A stretch of DNA of 64,000 bases, from positions 1,755,521 through 1,819,520 of the forward strand of contig JAJEKV010000008.1 of assembly GCA_021234155.1 (NCBI GenBank). The letters are read 5' to 3'. Shown here piece after piece: positions 12,865 to 26,700 of this stretch; position 1 is the stretch's first letter; every line of letters starts with the position of its first letter. The position numbers were made by a program, and so were the translations under genes. Origin of the DNA: Isoetes taiwanensis. Taxonomy: Eukaryota > Streptophyta > Lycopodiopsida > Isoetales > Isoetaceae. The notes beneath the pieces are model-generated. The model saw nothing but the letters and a program-made list of their open reading frames with translations, was not told the DNA's origin and did no database searches.

Positions 12865-13045
12865 AAAACCTTAGAAGTTCCCAAAAGCTTCTCAAATTTG
12901 ACAAAACCTAATAAAAAGGATTTACACCAAAAACCTTAAGAGTTCCCAAAAGCTTCTCAAAGTTTACAAACCCTAATAAAGAAGGAGAAGTCGATTATCA
13001 AAAGCTTCTCAAAGTTTACAATCCGAATAAAAGAAGGGAAGTGTT
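12865..13045. repeat. Three-unit tandem repeat (copy A)
   Basis: Three direct units of about 60-70 bp. Each has AGTTCCCAAAAGCTTCTCAA (shorter in unit 3), then a TTTACAAACC or TTTGACAAAACC stretch and an AATAAAAGAAGG-like tail. The HindIII-like AAAGCTTCTCAAA core is the best-kept part. The same array appears at about 27,665-27,850. Confidence 0.75.
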
Positions 13046-16000
13046 AGGAATTACCGCGGCTTCATGATTAATGATAAAAGAATAATGTGCTTTTTGCTTT
13101 ACCTTGAGTTGATGTATGATTTACAATGCACCTTACTACAAGTTGTACCTATGGTTTTACGCATTGTTTTACAAAATTTATCCATCATGTTGCTAGTTTT
13201 ATTTACCATGTAGCAGCCCAACTATCTTGACTAGATCTCGATGCTTGAGACACATTTTCGCAACTCAAGTATCCTCACTACACACACCTTAGATGTCTCA
13301 ATAGTAGCGGTAGGATACCTTAGATCTCTACGTAGCATGCATATTGCGAGCACGCATTAATTTCTTTTGCATCAATCAAAACCGACTAAGTTTGTTGAAG
13401 TTACGCATTTTTATTCTTTGAGTGGGTCAATTCCACTTTATCTACATATATATAGTATCTCATCTACTTTTTATACAGTTAACTATGGCAAGAAAAGCAA
13501 TATGGCATTGTTATTGTTAACCAAGTTAAGATAAGTTAATAATAACATATGAAAAGATTGAGCGCTAGTTGATTATCATTAGTCAAGTTTTGACCACTAA
13601 TAAATCCCAAAGCCAAAATCCTTGAAGGTGCAAGATAAATGCTATATGGATACCATAGTAAGAAATTTGAAGATTGCTTTTAAGAAAAGGAGAAAGGGAT
13701 ATTTTTGAAAATCCCTCTAACTAAAGAATAACGGTGACAATTTATTATTATTGTGATTGTTGTGTTATTCTTGTTCCATCCTCGACAATGCATACACATT
13801 TTAAGCTTTGCATTTGCATCAAGCTTCGCACTCACAAGCATTTTTCCTTCTTTAGGAGAGAATTTAGCGACCATCATTCTATTCTATTGCATCATTATCG
13901 GACTCTACTACATGAACTAGATGGTTGGATGGTTGGTATGGTTTATGAAGATAGTTACTTTAAACTTCTAAGTACATAGGCACTTACTAAAAACCACCCG
14001 GCGGCCGTGAAGGTCCGACAAATATTAATATTACTTAGTATTCTAGATAATTCATTGGATAACTCTGAGTTGTTATAAAGGTTTTTTTGGGGACACTCTA
14101 TTCTTTGACATATAGTGGAGTGAGATCAACACCTCGACTTTTGTATATTATATTTTGGAGACAAAATTTGAAATTGTTTAGCACAAACGATGCCCTCAAA
14201 GATGCTAAAAAGGATTGTTTGTAAGGATTCAAATGATGCCTTCTTTTTGTAAAAATTGCTTGCATCTTTGAACAAATACTTACGTATGTTCAGCGTTACG
14301 GCTCATGAATATCTATTTGTTTGGTTATGTAGTACTCGATTAGGTTCCCCGATGAACCTTTCAGTCATAAATGGGGTTAAATTTTTTGAAAAACCTTGTG
14401 GCCCTCGGATGGGTTTTTTCCCCCTATAGCCTCCAAGTCGCGAATTGCAGACCACTTACTCTTCCTCTGTGCTGGAGATGGGTGTTTAATTTTGCAGGGC
14501 TTTCTTTTCTGGTGTTGTATAGGAACGATGCCATTCGAATGTTTGGAGTTCCGCTCCTCTGCAAATTACCTTTGAGTACTGACTTCGATCTCCTTCTTTC
14601 CTTGTTTTCTGGCAGTGACCAACAAACCCACAGATCGCTTCTGAGTTTTAGACTTGGGGATGATTTGATTCGTTGGTTGTTGGCTAGTTGGATCACGGGT
14701 CCAAATCCCCACCGATTCTCTGCTCGCTTCTCTGTGCTTCGCATTCTGCTTTCTTCTGTGTCTTGTCTATGTTTATCCCCAGATCAGATCTTATTTCTTG
14801 TCTGGTCGGTTAGTATCTCGATTTTCTTTAGGGAGAGTTTTAGAGATGGTTTCAAAATAGCTAGGTTCCCGGAATCAATAAGATGGATTGTACCCAGGAT
14901 GCATTTGTTGGAAAAGATCGGATTAATCAAAACTATCCATCGTGCAATCCCTGAAAACAGAGGTTGGGACAAAATCCGTTTACTTGCCACAAAGAAAAAA
15001 TCTTCTTCACTAACAACGTACCAGAAAACCCACTTCCCAGTGGGCATCAATCATCGTCCTGTAATGAAGCTCTAAGCACTCACGAGGAATAGAGATAAAG
15101 AGGCGTCGTGAGGGGCGCATCTATATGCATCCACGGCAACAAAAGCGGAAAATAGAAGCATGCCACTACAATGATGCACAATTTAATTTCTGCGCCCTAA
15201 GCAAATCAATCTACACAAATAGATCTACTAGCATAATTTAGAAGCTTTTCGGAACTTCGGCGATGATTAGATGGCATCAAACACAAGAATATATCCATTG
15301 TTGAAGAAGCGTGGTTTGTACTTTGCTGCATCGAATCGAAAATAACCCATCTACATAGGTTGGTCCAAGCGGGCAATGTTTACATTTTTAAGCGGGCAGA
15401 ATTAGCATTAAATCAACCCTATTTACATAGGTCGATATGTAAATCAACTCTATCTACATAGGCATCGCCAAATAAAAGCTTCGCGCAAGCGATCCACCAA
15501 ACGCGTCGTCTGGTGGTAGAAATGGGATGGGGCATCGCAGTCTTCCGGACCGAGGGGATGGCCCGGCTTAAATACATAGCGATAAGCAGCGCATGCAGCG
15601 GGGAGGGGCCGGGCCAGCCCACAAATTCTAGAAGAAAGCGGACACATACTCCGCAGCTAGCAGAATCCTAACCACAAGCCCAAGGCCTTCCGGACTTCGG
15701 TCACACAAAAACTCCCAAAAGCGGGTTGAGCGGGTGCCCTCTCTCTTTTATATGAAGCCAAGGAGAATCACGGAGGGGATTCTAGAACCTCATACTATAG
15801 AACCTCTGCGCAAAGCTTCTGACACGTATCTAACCCTAACCAATAATATACTATCTATATTTGAAAAGAAACTTCTAAGCGCCAAACTACTTCTTTCTAA
15901 AATTTTTAAGGGGTGACCACGTATCTAACTCTAACCAATAATATTTAAACAATCAACTATATTTAACCTAGCCCCTTATCCTCCATATTACAATTATATA

Positions 16001-16156
16001 TTGAGATAATACATTGCGTCATGTCTTCTTGGCGGTTTTAAGACATGTAAATCATGTTGTCAATATGGTAACCATTGAAAATCATCAACCCAAGATATGC
16101 CCTATCATACAAGACTTTAGGAAGGAATCTCATTTTTTGGCCATTTATAAAATAAT
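13046..16156. other. Gene-poor part of copy A with one long chance-like frame
   Basis: A 234-codon frame at 14,371-15,075 (+) is rich in Leu, Ser and Phe. Its DNA (CTCGCTTCTCTGTGCTTCGC and similar) looks more like a plant 5' leader than protein code. In copy B the corresponding region is open only in pieces and in different frames. I therefore do not call it a gene. The phrase TCTACATAGG recurs four or five times in 15,340-15,470. Confidence 0.4.
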
Positions 16157-16994
16157 GGGAAAGTTGCGAAGCGCCGCTTGCGAAAGCAATTTACCAAATT
16201 ACCCTATGAAGCTAGGAGTACCAAAATGCCCTTGGCGAGGCAAGAGGCGAGGCAATGAAGCGGAAAACGTCGGAGAAGCGGAGGGAAAGGCTGCTTGATT
16301 CTTTGAAAATTTAGCGAGGAAAAAAAAAAGATCAACCCTCTAAAAAGGCAAAGCGGAGTCGACAAAAGGTCTTCCCTCTTATTGGAGAGCTTTGCTAGTG
16401 CAAAAATTTTCAACCGATGCTATGGCGGACATTTCTTTAATACTGTATAATTTAAATTTCTATATCTTTGATATAGACACGATTATAGACTTGTTACATT
16501 GGTCTTCTTCCTGGATGCCCATATGAGACTCTACTTGGGAAATGCTTCAAGAACTCGGGGAGCTTGGCGAAATTGAACATAATTGCATCATCAGGCGATG
16601 GAGCGGAAAAATGTATCAAAATCATGGGTTATTCTTGTTGCAAGATCAATGCGAGCGAAATGCTCTGATGGCGGGCTCAGTTATTTGTTTCAATCGGTGA
16701 TAGCGAGTAAAAAATGTGCGGGGGAGAATCCAATCTTGAATCCGCTAAAGCTTCGATCCGGCCACATCCACGGTTTATTTAAGTCTCCCTCGGGCACCAC
16801 AAAATGGAGCAAGACCTTTGCTCATACCGGGCTCTCCATAGCTGAACATCGTTGTCCATTAATGACGGCTTCCCTCCAGATTGCACATACCTTTTGCCCA
16901 GAAGAAGTGTTATTTTGAAATAATTCTGGTTTATAGGGGTAATTTGGTAAGTGCCCATTTCATGAGAAGCGGTTCGGTAACTTTCAAGAATAAT
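16148..16994. mobile_element. Mutator-like element with captured gene fragment (copy A)
   Basis: Same element as the better-preserved one at 30,947-31,774. The left end GGGAAAGTT starts at 16,157. The right end, GGTTCGGTAACTTTC, stops at about 16,985 and is followed by AAGAATAAT. The left flank reads AAAATAAT instead. The ~92 bp inverted ends are still visible but carry many small indels and replaced strings relative to copy B. The captured CCCH-protein frame (16,583-16,918) is badly disrupted here, with SKSWVILVARSMR where copy B reads SKIMGYLLLQDQ. Confidence 0.7.
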
Positions 16995-17056
16995 TCAACA
17001 AGTAGGCTAAGTGCACAAGTTAGCTTTGAACTTTTGTATTAAATGTATAGGGAATA

Positions 17057-17083
17057 GGGAATGGAGGTTGGTCCTCCATTCCC
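17057..17083. repeat. Perfect hairpin, copy A
   Basis: GGGAATGGAGG, loop TTGGT, then CCTCCATTCCC: an 11 bp perfect inverted repeat with a 5-base loop. It is identical in copy B at 31,847-31,873, although flanking sequence varies. Possible roles are a transcript hairpin or the end of an unrecognised small element. Confidence 0.6.
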
Positions 17084-19199
17084 AATTTAGGGGAGATCAG
17101 ATGAACTTTATGCGGGAAGAGCTAGCGACCAAGTAGAGGACACTGCGAAAAGAACAAAACTTGGGAGACTCAAATTTTGGGGCCCTTAAAGTTGGCCACT
17201 CCATCGAGATTTTGGATATATAAGCGGTTCCTTGCTTGGGGCGCTCACATTGCATGCATAATCGCTATCTTTTTCTTTTTTTCTCTCTTTATCTTCTCCA
17301 ACTAAAAACTTTTACGCCTATAATATAGAACGGATGCTAGAAAAGAAAATGAAAGAATTCTGAGTTTGGATAAAATCCATCGCGAGGAGATTTTTGTCGA
17401 GTTCTACTTATTTTCTTTTTATTGGATCAAACATGGCTCTCGGCAAATGTCGTTCAGGGCATGTCGATAGCAGATGCCTTAACACGATATTCTAGTACTA
17501 GGATTCACAGATTTTTTAGAGGTAGTAACTTGATTATAAATCATACGCTCTATTCTACAAGAGGAATCCAAGAGCGGCTTTTCTATGTTTTAGGCACCAG
17601 CGACATATCTTCAATTACTCAAGCTTTCTATCTTGAGGTAAACCACATGCAGTGTTGTCTTATCTTGAGGTTTGCATGCTTAGATCTTTGTTTTTTAAGG
17701 GGCACCTTATGGTACTATAATATTATCTTTGCCAAGTTCGTTTCATAATTTTTGCCAAGAACATGTTTTTCCTCCTTTTGTTTTTCTATTATCTATTATG
17801 TTGGATGTACTAGACCTCCACAAATATATAATTATGCAACCCCTCTTAGGATGGCCAGGACAAGGTTTTAATTTGGAAAGGTTTGACATTTATGATTTGC
17901 TACTATTATGTGGAATCAGTGGGGACAGACATGGTGTAGGGGGAGACTATTTTCTTTGTATTTTTAAAAAATATTTTTTATTTTGATATTTTAGAGCATT
18001 CATGGAATACAATCTAGCTTCTTGCTTAGGGGGTCTACAAAAATCGTCATTGACCATATCAATCGTCATTATACAACATTAGATCAATGTATAGCTTTTG
18101 GCCTTTTTTCTTGCTTGTTAAAGTGAAGTTTCAACAACTTTAAATATGCTATGGAGAGCAATAGTCTACAATATAGTTGCCATCATGGCTGATTTTCGAT
18201 AGGGCTTTCAGATACTATACGCATATTAAACATCAAGAATCACATCAATAACATCTTCTAAGCTTTATTTGTGTTTTTGCAAAAAACGGCTTCATAAAAG
18301 GATGAAGTGAAAAGCCCTATCATCGCAAGGATTTACACTTGTTGAAGTTAACCAAATCTCCAAGTAAATTAGTCTATTTTTTATTAAGAGGGTGTATTTA
18401 AAACTAGAGATTACTGCATCTTTAATATTGTTTTTATCGGACATGAATGGCTGATTTGAATTTCATCAAAGCGTATCTTAGAACAGTAGGTAGATGGGAT
18501 TACATATACACCTTTGAGATGTTTGCTTTTGTGATGGTCAGGGATATTTGATATTAACATTAGATTCTATGCTTCCATATCTTCTCAAAGCCATATCTTC
18601 TCGAGCACCATTTTTTGGATGACTTGGCATTATACATTCTTGGTACTAGATGTGCATCCTTCTATTGTTGAGTGTAGACAATGACCATGATCTTCTTTGC
18701 ACAATTGAGGCTTTTTATGCTAATAGTAATGTTTAATACTAGCCATTGTATGGGTCTCATGGCTTTAGTCTTTATGAATGTCAAAAAGTCTATTCTATTC
18801 TTTTATATTATTATTATTATATTCCTTCAATAATATAATGCATGTAAAGATTAACACCATTAAGTACATTTTGTCTCAAATGTTATAGAATTTTAGGTTG
18901 TCATTAAGCCTTGACATTCTAGGCTGTGCCCTATCTCTCTCAAACCCTAGCATTCATGTGGAGGGAAAATGATTTTCTTCTAATTTATGGGATATAGAGC
19001 ATCAAGTAAGCATTTAATTTAAGTGGGATTAGGATGCGGCGTTTTGGATCTCATCTTTGAAAATGGAACTCATACTAAAAGGGAAAAAAATTGAATTGAA
19101 TGCTTGTATAAAGATTACACATCATACACCAAGGCTGGGTCACTTGTTTATCTCATAAATTTTTATAAACCACGAGTTGAGAAAGTTTTAAAGCTTCTC
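17084..19199 (+). other. Coding-like but unrecognised region (copy A)
   Basis: Corresponds to 31,874-33,870 in copy B, where the frames are longer. Here only pieces stay open, for example 17,422-17,748 (peptide DQTWLSANVVQG, then FYVLGTSDISSITQAFY). The peptides agree between copies better than random frames would, so this may be a decayed gene. I do not recognise a family. Confidence 0.3.
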
Positions 19200-20499
19200 A
19201 ATATTATCTACTCTCATACAATGCTATAGCATGGAGGTTGCTCATGGCTTTGTCCATCTCCTTTTGGGGATCTTGTGGATCTTGTCATTTGATGCGACAA
19301 GTTGGATATGACCATACCACACACTCCACCAATTCCCTCCTTTGAGGATCAGCATGATTGCCCTCCACTTTTCTCGGCGGTCCGGTGTATTGCTCCTTCA
19401 AGTTGCCCTTCTTATTGCCTTCCAATGGGCTCCCAATATTGAATTTGGAATCCGGGGCAACTCCTCTCTACTCGGGCATGGTGGTGGTAACATCGATGCC
19501 ACCTAACTATATTGGACAATCTCATCGTCGAGGCCTTACTAGCACAAAGTATCCTTCTTGATGTCCTCAAAGGGTCCCCTCGGAAAGATCAAACCCGCCC
19601 GACTTTGAGGCCTTTGCTTCCCACAAATCACTTTCGCCACTCCGGGAGCCATTGTTAGGGCCAAAGTCAACTTTCTTAGATGTCGTGCTCTTGCAGAGAA
19701 CCCTTTCATCTAGACTTCGGTAAGAACCCATCTCTCGGCTCCCAGCATGGTACATTACGTTTCTAAGCATGTCACACTTTTCTCCCAATAATTGATTAGG
19801 GTCATGTGATTTTCTTCAAAGGTGGAGTGTGCCTTCCATTTTTTGAACATCCTCGATTGTATTTATATAATCCTTGATGCCTTCACTAGTTGGCTAGAGT
19901 CTTTACTTGATCTTTGAAGGGAGGAAGTGGTTGAGCGCCCTCCTAGGAATAAGAACTTCACACGTAGCCCCCCTTTGCCACAACTCGATTCCTTATACGG
20001 GCATCCTGGTTTCCACTTATATTGCATGATGGTATTTCCATCCACGACCCAAAACTTGAACTGAGGTGGCTTTTGTGTGTCTGTCAAGCGATCCTTACCA
20101 TCTAACCAAGTATCCCTCGACAAATGATTTCCAATCGCAACCTCATCCATCAAAGAAGGCCATTGGGTTGGGGTCAATCGCGGCTCTCAAACACATCCAT
20201 TAGTTCGGGGAGACTAGTCCGCGTTTTTCTGCAGCAACTTCGCCAGATGTATCCCAACTTATCTTGACCTTGAGCATACTTTGTGCCTCTAGTAATGTTG
20301 TAAAGGGTTGTTTGGCCTTCACCTTATGAGCAATAGCTGCGTTTCAGCCCCTTCACATACCATTGAATATCCATTTCATCACTCCTTGCAATCTTCCAAT
20401 GAACCGGCTTTGAGAACCGCAATATACCTCGATTATACTCTCTAATTGATTCATCTTTCTTTTGTGTGAAATTGGTCCCCACCTTAGTGTTATCCTTTA
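19200..20499 (-). mobile_element. Fragment of LTR-element gag region (copy A)
   Basis: Minus-strand peptides match those of 33,874-35,184: a gag-like segment with HWKIARSDEMDIQWYVKGLK (retrotransposon gag domain, with the usual D/E..M...F/Y..GL spacing) and a cysteine-bearing CPYKESSCGKGG stretch. It is cut off at 20,499 by the tandem-duplication junction. A fossil, broken in several places. Ty3/gypsy-like by the gag layout, moderate certainty. Confidence 0.55.
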
Positions 20500-20570
20500 C
20501 CAACAAGTGTAGCACAATCCATCTTTTTCCTTTTTGGATTAGTATGTTTGGATGGTGGAGCCCCGAAAAA

Positions 20571-21224
20571 CTAGGTAAAAAAACACGGAGGGTAATTACA
20601 ACAATACGTGCTCCTCGCGACGCATGAGACATCCCCTAAAAAAACGTCCTAAAAACGTGATTTTTTCTTTTTTTTTTCCTACCAGCGTAAAATTAATTTC
20701 GTGATCATGAAACACATTCTCCGCACTTTAAATTTCGCTTTCCCAAGGTTCTAAACCTAAACGAACCAGGATTTTCCAAGGTTGTCGCCCACGGCCCATA
20801 TCGTAGCTTCATTGAAGTCAGAGAATCCTTTGCGCTTGAAGAAGTCATTTTTGTTATCCTGGTTCTCCATTCCAGCTATGATTACATCCAAAACAGATTA
20901 TTCAAAGATAAAAGGTCGAAATGTAGATGCTTTTTACCCTCAAGCCTCTTCATTTTTCTTCTCCATTCCTATTCATCTCTCGTTCCTTTCTTCTAGTGAT
21001 CATGAAGGCAAGACTAATTTAATCAATAGGTTTCAATGAGCAATGTAACTCAAAGCAAAGATGTTAAACAAGAATGTTCCATTTTGATCCATGAAAAGTC
21101 TTATCAAAATTTTCCCAAGATCGTATTTTTTACTTATTTTTTGTTTAATATATGAAATAATTTATTTTAAACGTTTTTTAACATTTGAAAAAATAATGAG
21201 AAATAATGATGTTAAGTTACCTAG
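20571..21224. mobile_element. hAT-like non-autonomous DNA transposon (copy B)
   Basis: Duplicate of the element at 5,777-6,413. It starts CTAGGTAAAAAAACACG and ends GTTAAGTTACCTAG. The inverted ends and the flanking 8 bp repeat are blurred (CCGAAAAA on the left, TAAAAAAT on the right), whereas both are exact in copy A. The ACGT words of copy A often read differently here, for example AATAATGAT for AATACGTAT. Confidence 0.7.
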
Positions 21225-22519
21225 TAAAAAATGTGTCATGTAATTTTCTGTTGGTGTATCAACTGCATTTAAATTGATTTTTAATTGATTTCTATATACA
21301 AGATCCATTTATGCATGTTGTGTAGAAGATATATACATTCTAAAAATTTTTCCGGTTTGCAAAAGCCTCAATGGTTTGGTATGTCCAATGCATATTTGGT
21401 TGACATTATGAATTGCAAAATTGTTCAATAGTAACAAAACAAAAATTCATTAATGGAGATCTCCTGACTGCGGTGTTATAAGCGCTCCATTGCAAATGCA
21501 CTTTGTTTAAAAAAAGTATACAACATTTTCAAGTAGGAATTGTTTTCATGCTATTTACCTTCTAGTTTGCAATAAAAAAATTAATACAAATTGGAAAATA
21601 GTTTTGTTTGATTATGCTCTCCTCCTTCCCTCCCTCTTTTCCTCCGCTTGCACTTAATAATGGGGAGTATGAATTTTATTTGAAATGCTGTTCACCAACC
21701 TCACGTGTCAAAAGCCTTAAGTATCTCAGATGCCTAATCCTCATGTGTCCTAAGTGATATCTTTGCTATTTCCAGTAATAGGCATTGAGCTCAAGTTGCT
21801 TGAACTGCCTTTGGTATCCCAATCTTCAGTGATACAATCACATTCTGAAAAGCCCACCAACTATGGGCAATTTTCTAGTAGAAGGATAAGGATATTATCT
21901 AATAAGATCCAAGCCCCAATAGAATAGAATCTCAAATCTCACAAATGCAACACAACATAATAATGCAATTACATGCCAAGCCATATCCAATGTGAATGCA
22001 AAATTATATCCCGTGGTTTGGAAAAATAAGTGTGAGGTAGCCTGACGAATTGAACCACGACCAAATTGCTTCTTCGAAATCTTGAAGCTCCATTCTTGGC
22101 ACCAAATTCTAATCATTAACTCAGGCGTAAATTGATGATCCAAATTTTCAAGCAAAGAAAAACTCGCCCTGAAGATCCATAGACAACAGTCTCATGTTAT
22201 CCAACTAAAGAAATTTTATTATTCGTCCAAATCTAAAGCAAGCATCAAGCATCTAATAGAGTAAATGTTAAATCCGTTGACAAACCACATGAGAATTTTG
22301 ATGTCAATTACGACTGATTGAATGCCAATCATGTGAATAGGATCATAATGGATCACTTGTTTCACATTGTATATATACAAATTTATCCTGTGATCCAGGA
22401 TAACTGCTAATCATCAATAAATATTGGCCCATGGGAGGCATCAATACACACAATATTTACAATACCTGTGCTGACAAACTTCCCCAGGCATCCCACAAAT
22501 AATTACCTGTCAACCATTC

Positions 22520-23787
22520 TCAGACCTCATGAAAGACCATTTCCTAGCAGCAGAGGTATCACATATTTAGGCAAAACAGCATGTCAGTTTAGTAGCATAA
22601 GTAGAAGACATCCAAAATAGAAGTATATTACCTTGTCACAAACAGGACAATTCTTGCTTCTTTCCATCCATTCTAAAATACAAGCCAAATGAAAATGATG
22701 TCCACAATCAGTGTTTATCTTTGGGTTTTCCTCTGTATATACTGCAAGTACATAAGCAACAAGTTAGCTTTGGAATACAAAATCTATCATCCATGTTAGG
22801 CAGGTCCGCCAACAGCAGAAAACCAAATGGTCTATTGGACAAGCATATAATGCTAGTCTATGGAATTAGTGGGATCACTCCATTCTATTCTCCTATATAA
22901 TATATATTGCAGTCTATTGAAGCTTTTGGTGACATCTGTGGAGGTAGCCAAATCCTGTCCCTAATCCAAAGTTGAATACTATACTGGAATGTTGTTATAG
23001 CACTCACTATGAATTACAATGACACCAGACACATATTCATCATTGAAAGTCCATGTTATCAAGGCAAGAAACAAAGGTGTTACCATCAAGACAAGTGGGA
23101 CATATATCTTCATCATCAGCAAGGGATGTTACTGAATCTGTCTTCATTAGTTTGAATTGCTCCTTCCCTTCTTGTTCGACTCACTACTATATCTTGATAA
23201 CAAAGAAACCTCTGCTTCCTGCCCCAATGCTCTTGCAGAATCACCTTCATCACAACATGACTCTGCAACTCTTGCTTTATTCTGCCCACCGCGTTGCAGC
23301 CCCATGTATCTCGCCTCTGCGGTCAGATGGCAAGGGTGCTGGAGGAGCACGATACAAGTTAATGAGTGAAGGCTCTGAGCTGGGTTCCTCGCCAAAGCTT
23401 CCATGGAGAGAGAACTATGCTGTTGCACATCATCCTCCATAAAGTTGCCAAATAAGGTTGAATACTGCTCCACAATAAAGAAGCACCATCAATTAGTTGA
23501 GGCAAAACAAACAGGTATACAAAGTGTCAAATTTGAAAAAAGGGGGCCTTTTCACTTGCATTGGCATACCATTTTCTGAAAGAAGTCTTAAAATTTGAAA
23601 ATACATGACCAACTTCAATCCCACGCACTTTACCAAGGGGTTGTTTGAGCAACATTGATATTTTTAAGCATTCAGGTAAATTACCATTTGAAAAAAACCA
23701 AGTAAAACACCCTTGAAAAACATGTGTAACGTTGTGGAATATTTCCATTAGAATTGTCTGAAACTGACAGCAGTATAAGCCTCCCAT
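22520..23787 (-). pseudogene. RING-H2 E3 ubiquitin ligase, copy B, frame-disrupted as assembled
   Basis: Same four exons and splice sites as the copy A gene: 23,787-23,685, 23,464-23,084, 22,741-22,632 and 22,543-22,520. Exons 3 and 4 are intact and encode the same RING core (HHFHLACILEW and the last seven residues). Exon 1 is 103 instead of 102 nt: the MGGL start is kept, but a lost G after the third Cys codon and added A's shift the frame, and Cys5 reads Tyr. Exon 2 is 381 instead of 379 nt, with changes around ARNPAQSLHS and SSESNKKG. Either this copy is a pseudogene or the consensus is wrong here. The even spread of indels through introns and flanks favours sequence error. Confidence 0.7.
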
Positions 23788-26700
23788 TCTTCTTTATTGA
23801 ATCAAGCTACAGATTTTCTTAGTTAGATACTCTCCTCATCAATCTAAACATACCACCTGCACATGAACAGCAAACATGAGAAATAAGAAAATGAAACCGG
23901 AGAAACAAGAGATTATTAAGTGGCAACTATACCCTAAACACAGAATGAAATTATGTTCTGCAGCTTCTATTTGCCTAACTTGAGTTTCCCCTGTACGAAA
24001 TATATGCCGGCCTCAGATCGTAACTTACCTTTACACAGTTAATGTAGAACGCAAGCATGCAACTGATTGGACAAATATGTGAGATTGTGTTAGCTACATA
24101 CTCTTAGCATATGACGAAATGCTAACCAATTAATCTCAATTGCTCTTGATGCGAGAGTTTGGTTCTTCCGGGATGTCTGAATGTTGAGAATTCTGCATAC
24201 AACTTGCGTCAAAAAAGAATAACTTTTCCTCATATGTGTATCCAGGAAAAACAAGAGCCAGTATGGGACAGATCAAACCAGCCAAACTTACTGCTTCAAC
24301 ACTTCGATTTAAAACGAAACGAAATAGAGACAAAACCCAGATAACAAGTCCTTAGCTGAAAAGAGGAATTTACCATGAATCAAAACCATTCACTACAGCT
24401 GGGGGGGTTGGAGAAATTCAAAATTTATTGACTGAGCAAATGGGCACAGAATTTGGTACAAAAACGGCAGGTGAGAAGCGGCAGTGATTCTCTAGGGTTT
24501 AAATGTGGAGTAAAACCCATTTGCCTTGTTTTGATCCCCATTTTTAGTGTGGTGGGTGGGCCTTTTTCAAAAGGATTTAAATAATTTAAGGCTATTTAAT
24601 TATATTAGCAAAATAAGCCTTCCATAAAAGTTGGAATTTCTTATCATTGGTGAATTTCTAAATAATTCTAATGCAAAAAGAATTTAATTGCAAAGAATAA
24701 ATTATAAAATACAAGAATTTGTCGCGGCGGCAGTTCTTTTAGTGGGTGGAACCTCCCAAGAATTAATTGTTTCCAAGCTGAGTATCACCTATAGCATAAC
24801 CCTATACCCACCACCAAGGACTCTGGTAAAGTATGCAACCACCAAAGATAAAAAATCTTTGTGTCCCAATAGGTTCAAACCATATACCATATACTTTCAA
24901 GCATAAGTGGAATAGAATAGAATAGTGGAAGTTAAACCCACTATTCATGGTGTCAAATGCATGATGCCGTTGGAAGTATTCATCCCCATTTCTGTTCATG
25001 ACATAGATCCAACTATTAGAAAGGCCTGTAAACTTTTACAAAACACATCTAAGTTAAGATACAAATTTACAATAATACGTCTAAGTTATAAGATGCGAAT
25101 GGGCACTCTTTTCCTCAAGGCATTGCTTTAGGATAACATTGTTTGGCACTTGTGCTCTTTTAGTTTTTGTATATTGAGAAAGGAGAGAAGCTATATGAAG
25201 GATGATACATGGAATATATGAGGAATTCATGTTGTTTTATGTAATTCTGACTCACATATTGCTTGTTATGTGCCATGCCAATGGAATATTTGAGGAATTT
25301 AAGTTGGTTTTAGAAATTTAAAAATTTTGATTGATTTCGCTGATTGATACGTGCTTCCTATTGAATATCCGAGGAGAAATTCGTGTTGCTTTTTGTAATT
25401 ATGATTGATATCTCTAATATATAATTGTAATATGAAGGATAAGGCAAAAGTTAAAGGTAGGCTTATTATTAGGGAAGTTGATATTTTTTTGTTAGAGTCG
25501 TATTAACGTAGTCATCTAAAATAATGGGGAGGAGATCCAACCTTTCTAAGTTGACACCTAGACGCTATAGTTAACTCCGAAGTTTCTAGAAAGCTCGAAG
25601 CTTAACCTTCGCGGTGGCAAAAATTTAGAAGTTGTTAGGGTTCGCTGTTCGTGGTAAGCTTCCGGATTATGCGACATCGATATAAAAGAGGGAGAGGGCT
25701 AAAAGTTAACCCAGACGGCGGAGATGATCGATGTCGAGATGTTCTCATGAAGGGTTTTGTGAGGATTCTAACCGATTCGATTGATCAAATCGGAACCGCT
25801 TATCGACCGCTAACTCCGTGATCAAGCGCAGCTCTCAGACTTCCCTGGTGCCGCCTAAAGAGACTTAACTTTGGCAGAGTGATCTGTTACGTTGGGGGTT
25901 TTAGACCGGTTTTAGGGCGCTTTAAATTGAAGTTTGGTTTTTCGTTACCGGACTCCAATGTCAAAGAGAATAGATTTCCAGAAGCTGAAGAAGGTTAAAA
26001 TGAAGAAGATTGTCGGGTGGGATTTCGTGAGGTGTGCACAAATGTAGGAAAACAAAGGGTCCGGAGCTTTTAGGCTTCTTTGTGGGAGGAAGAAGAAGAA
26101 TGGCATAAAGGATTACATGATACTTTCAACGTAAACACATTTCATGGAGCAGACTTAGGAGAATGCCGAGATGTGAGTTGATCATAATCTGACATCTATC
26201 AAGCTATCAATATAATGAGATCGCCTTTATCGCCGAATCCAAAACATTAGAAACAAACCGCTAAGTTAATAATTTGGTTGGCTCCATTCCCTTCAAAGAG
26301 AGATGAAGCAACAAGATTCGAAGTTGGTGAAACAAAGTTATATCAATAATTTCGAAGGTAGTTTCTTTCATTTTTCCTCTTTGTTGTTATCACCGACAAT
26401 AGGTCTTATGAATCAACGAATGGGTATTGGTATGGATGATGAAATAAAGAGGCACTTGAAAGATTAAGAAAGCCGTGACTTGTGAATTGAGATAACTATT
26501 TTCCAAAGCTTCCAATTCTAATGGGACATCTAAAACTTTAATTTCGTTGAAAATATAAGGTATGGTTTCTACAATAGCTTCATACATACCTTTTGCCGCA
26601 GGTTGTGCATCATAGTTGCGTAACGAGGTCTCGGTCTGGGAATCGGCTACTTATGCATGTGAGGTAAATGAGTTTCTTCATGCTTTTTAACCGCAAGCGC

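Larger units (their letters stand above)
5709..20499. repeat. Tandem duplication unit, copy A (~14.8 kb)
   Basis: From AACAAGTGTAGCACAATCC at about 5,710 to the end of a TTAGTGTTATCC phrase at about 20,499, this segment is repeated directly and almost immediately in 20,500-35,184. The order of all landmarks is the same: hAT-like element, RING gene, triple repeat, Mutator-like element, palindromic GGAATGG hairpin, and gag fragment. The differences are mostly 1-4 base indels and short replaced strings, scattered throughout. The right breakpoint falls within the gag of a minus-strand LTR element. Confidence 0.9.

Noticed and set aside
14371-15075. 234-codon plus-strand frame
   Set aside because: Broken into different frames in the second tandem copy, low-complexity Leu/Ser/Phe composition, no motif. 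Probably leader-like or random sequence.
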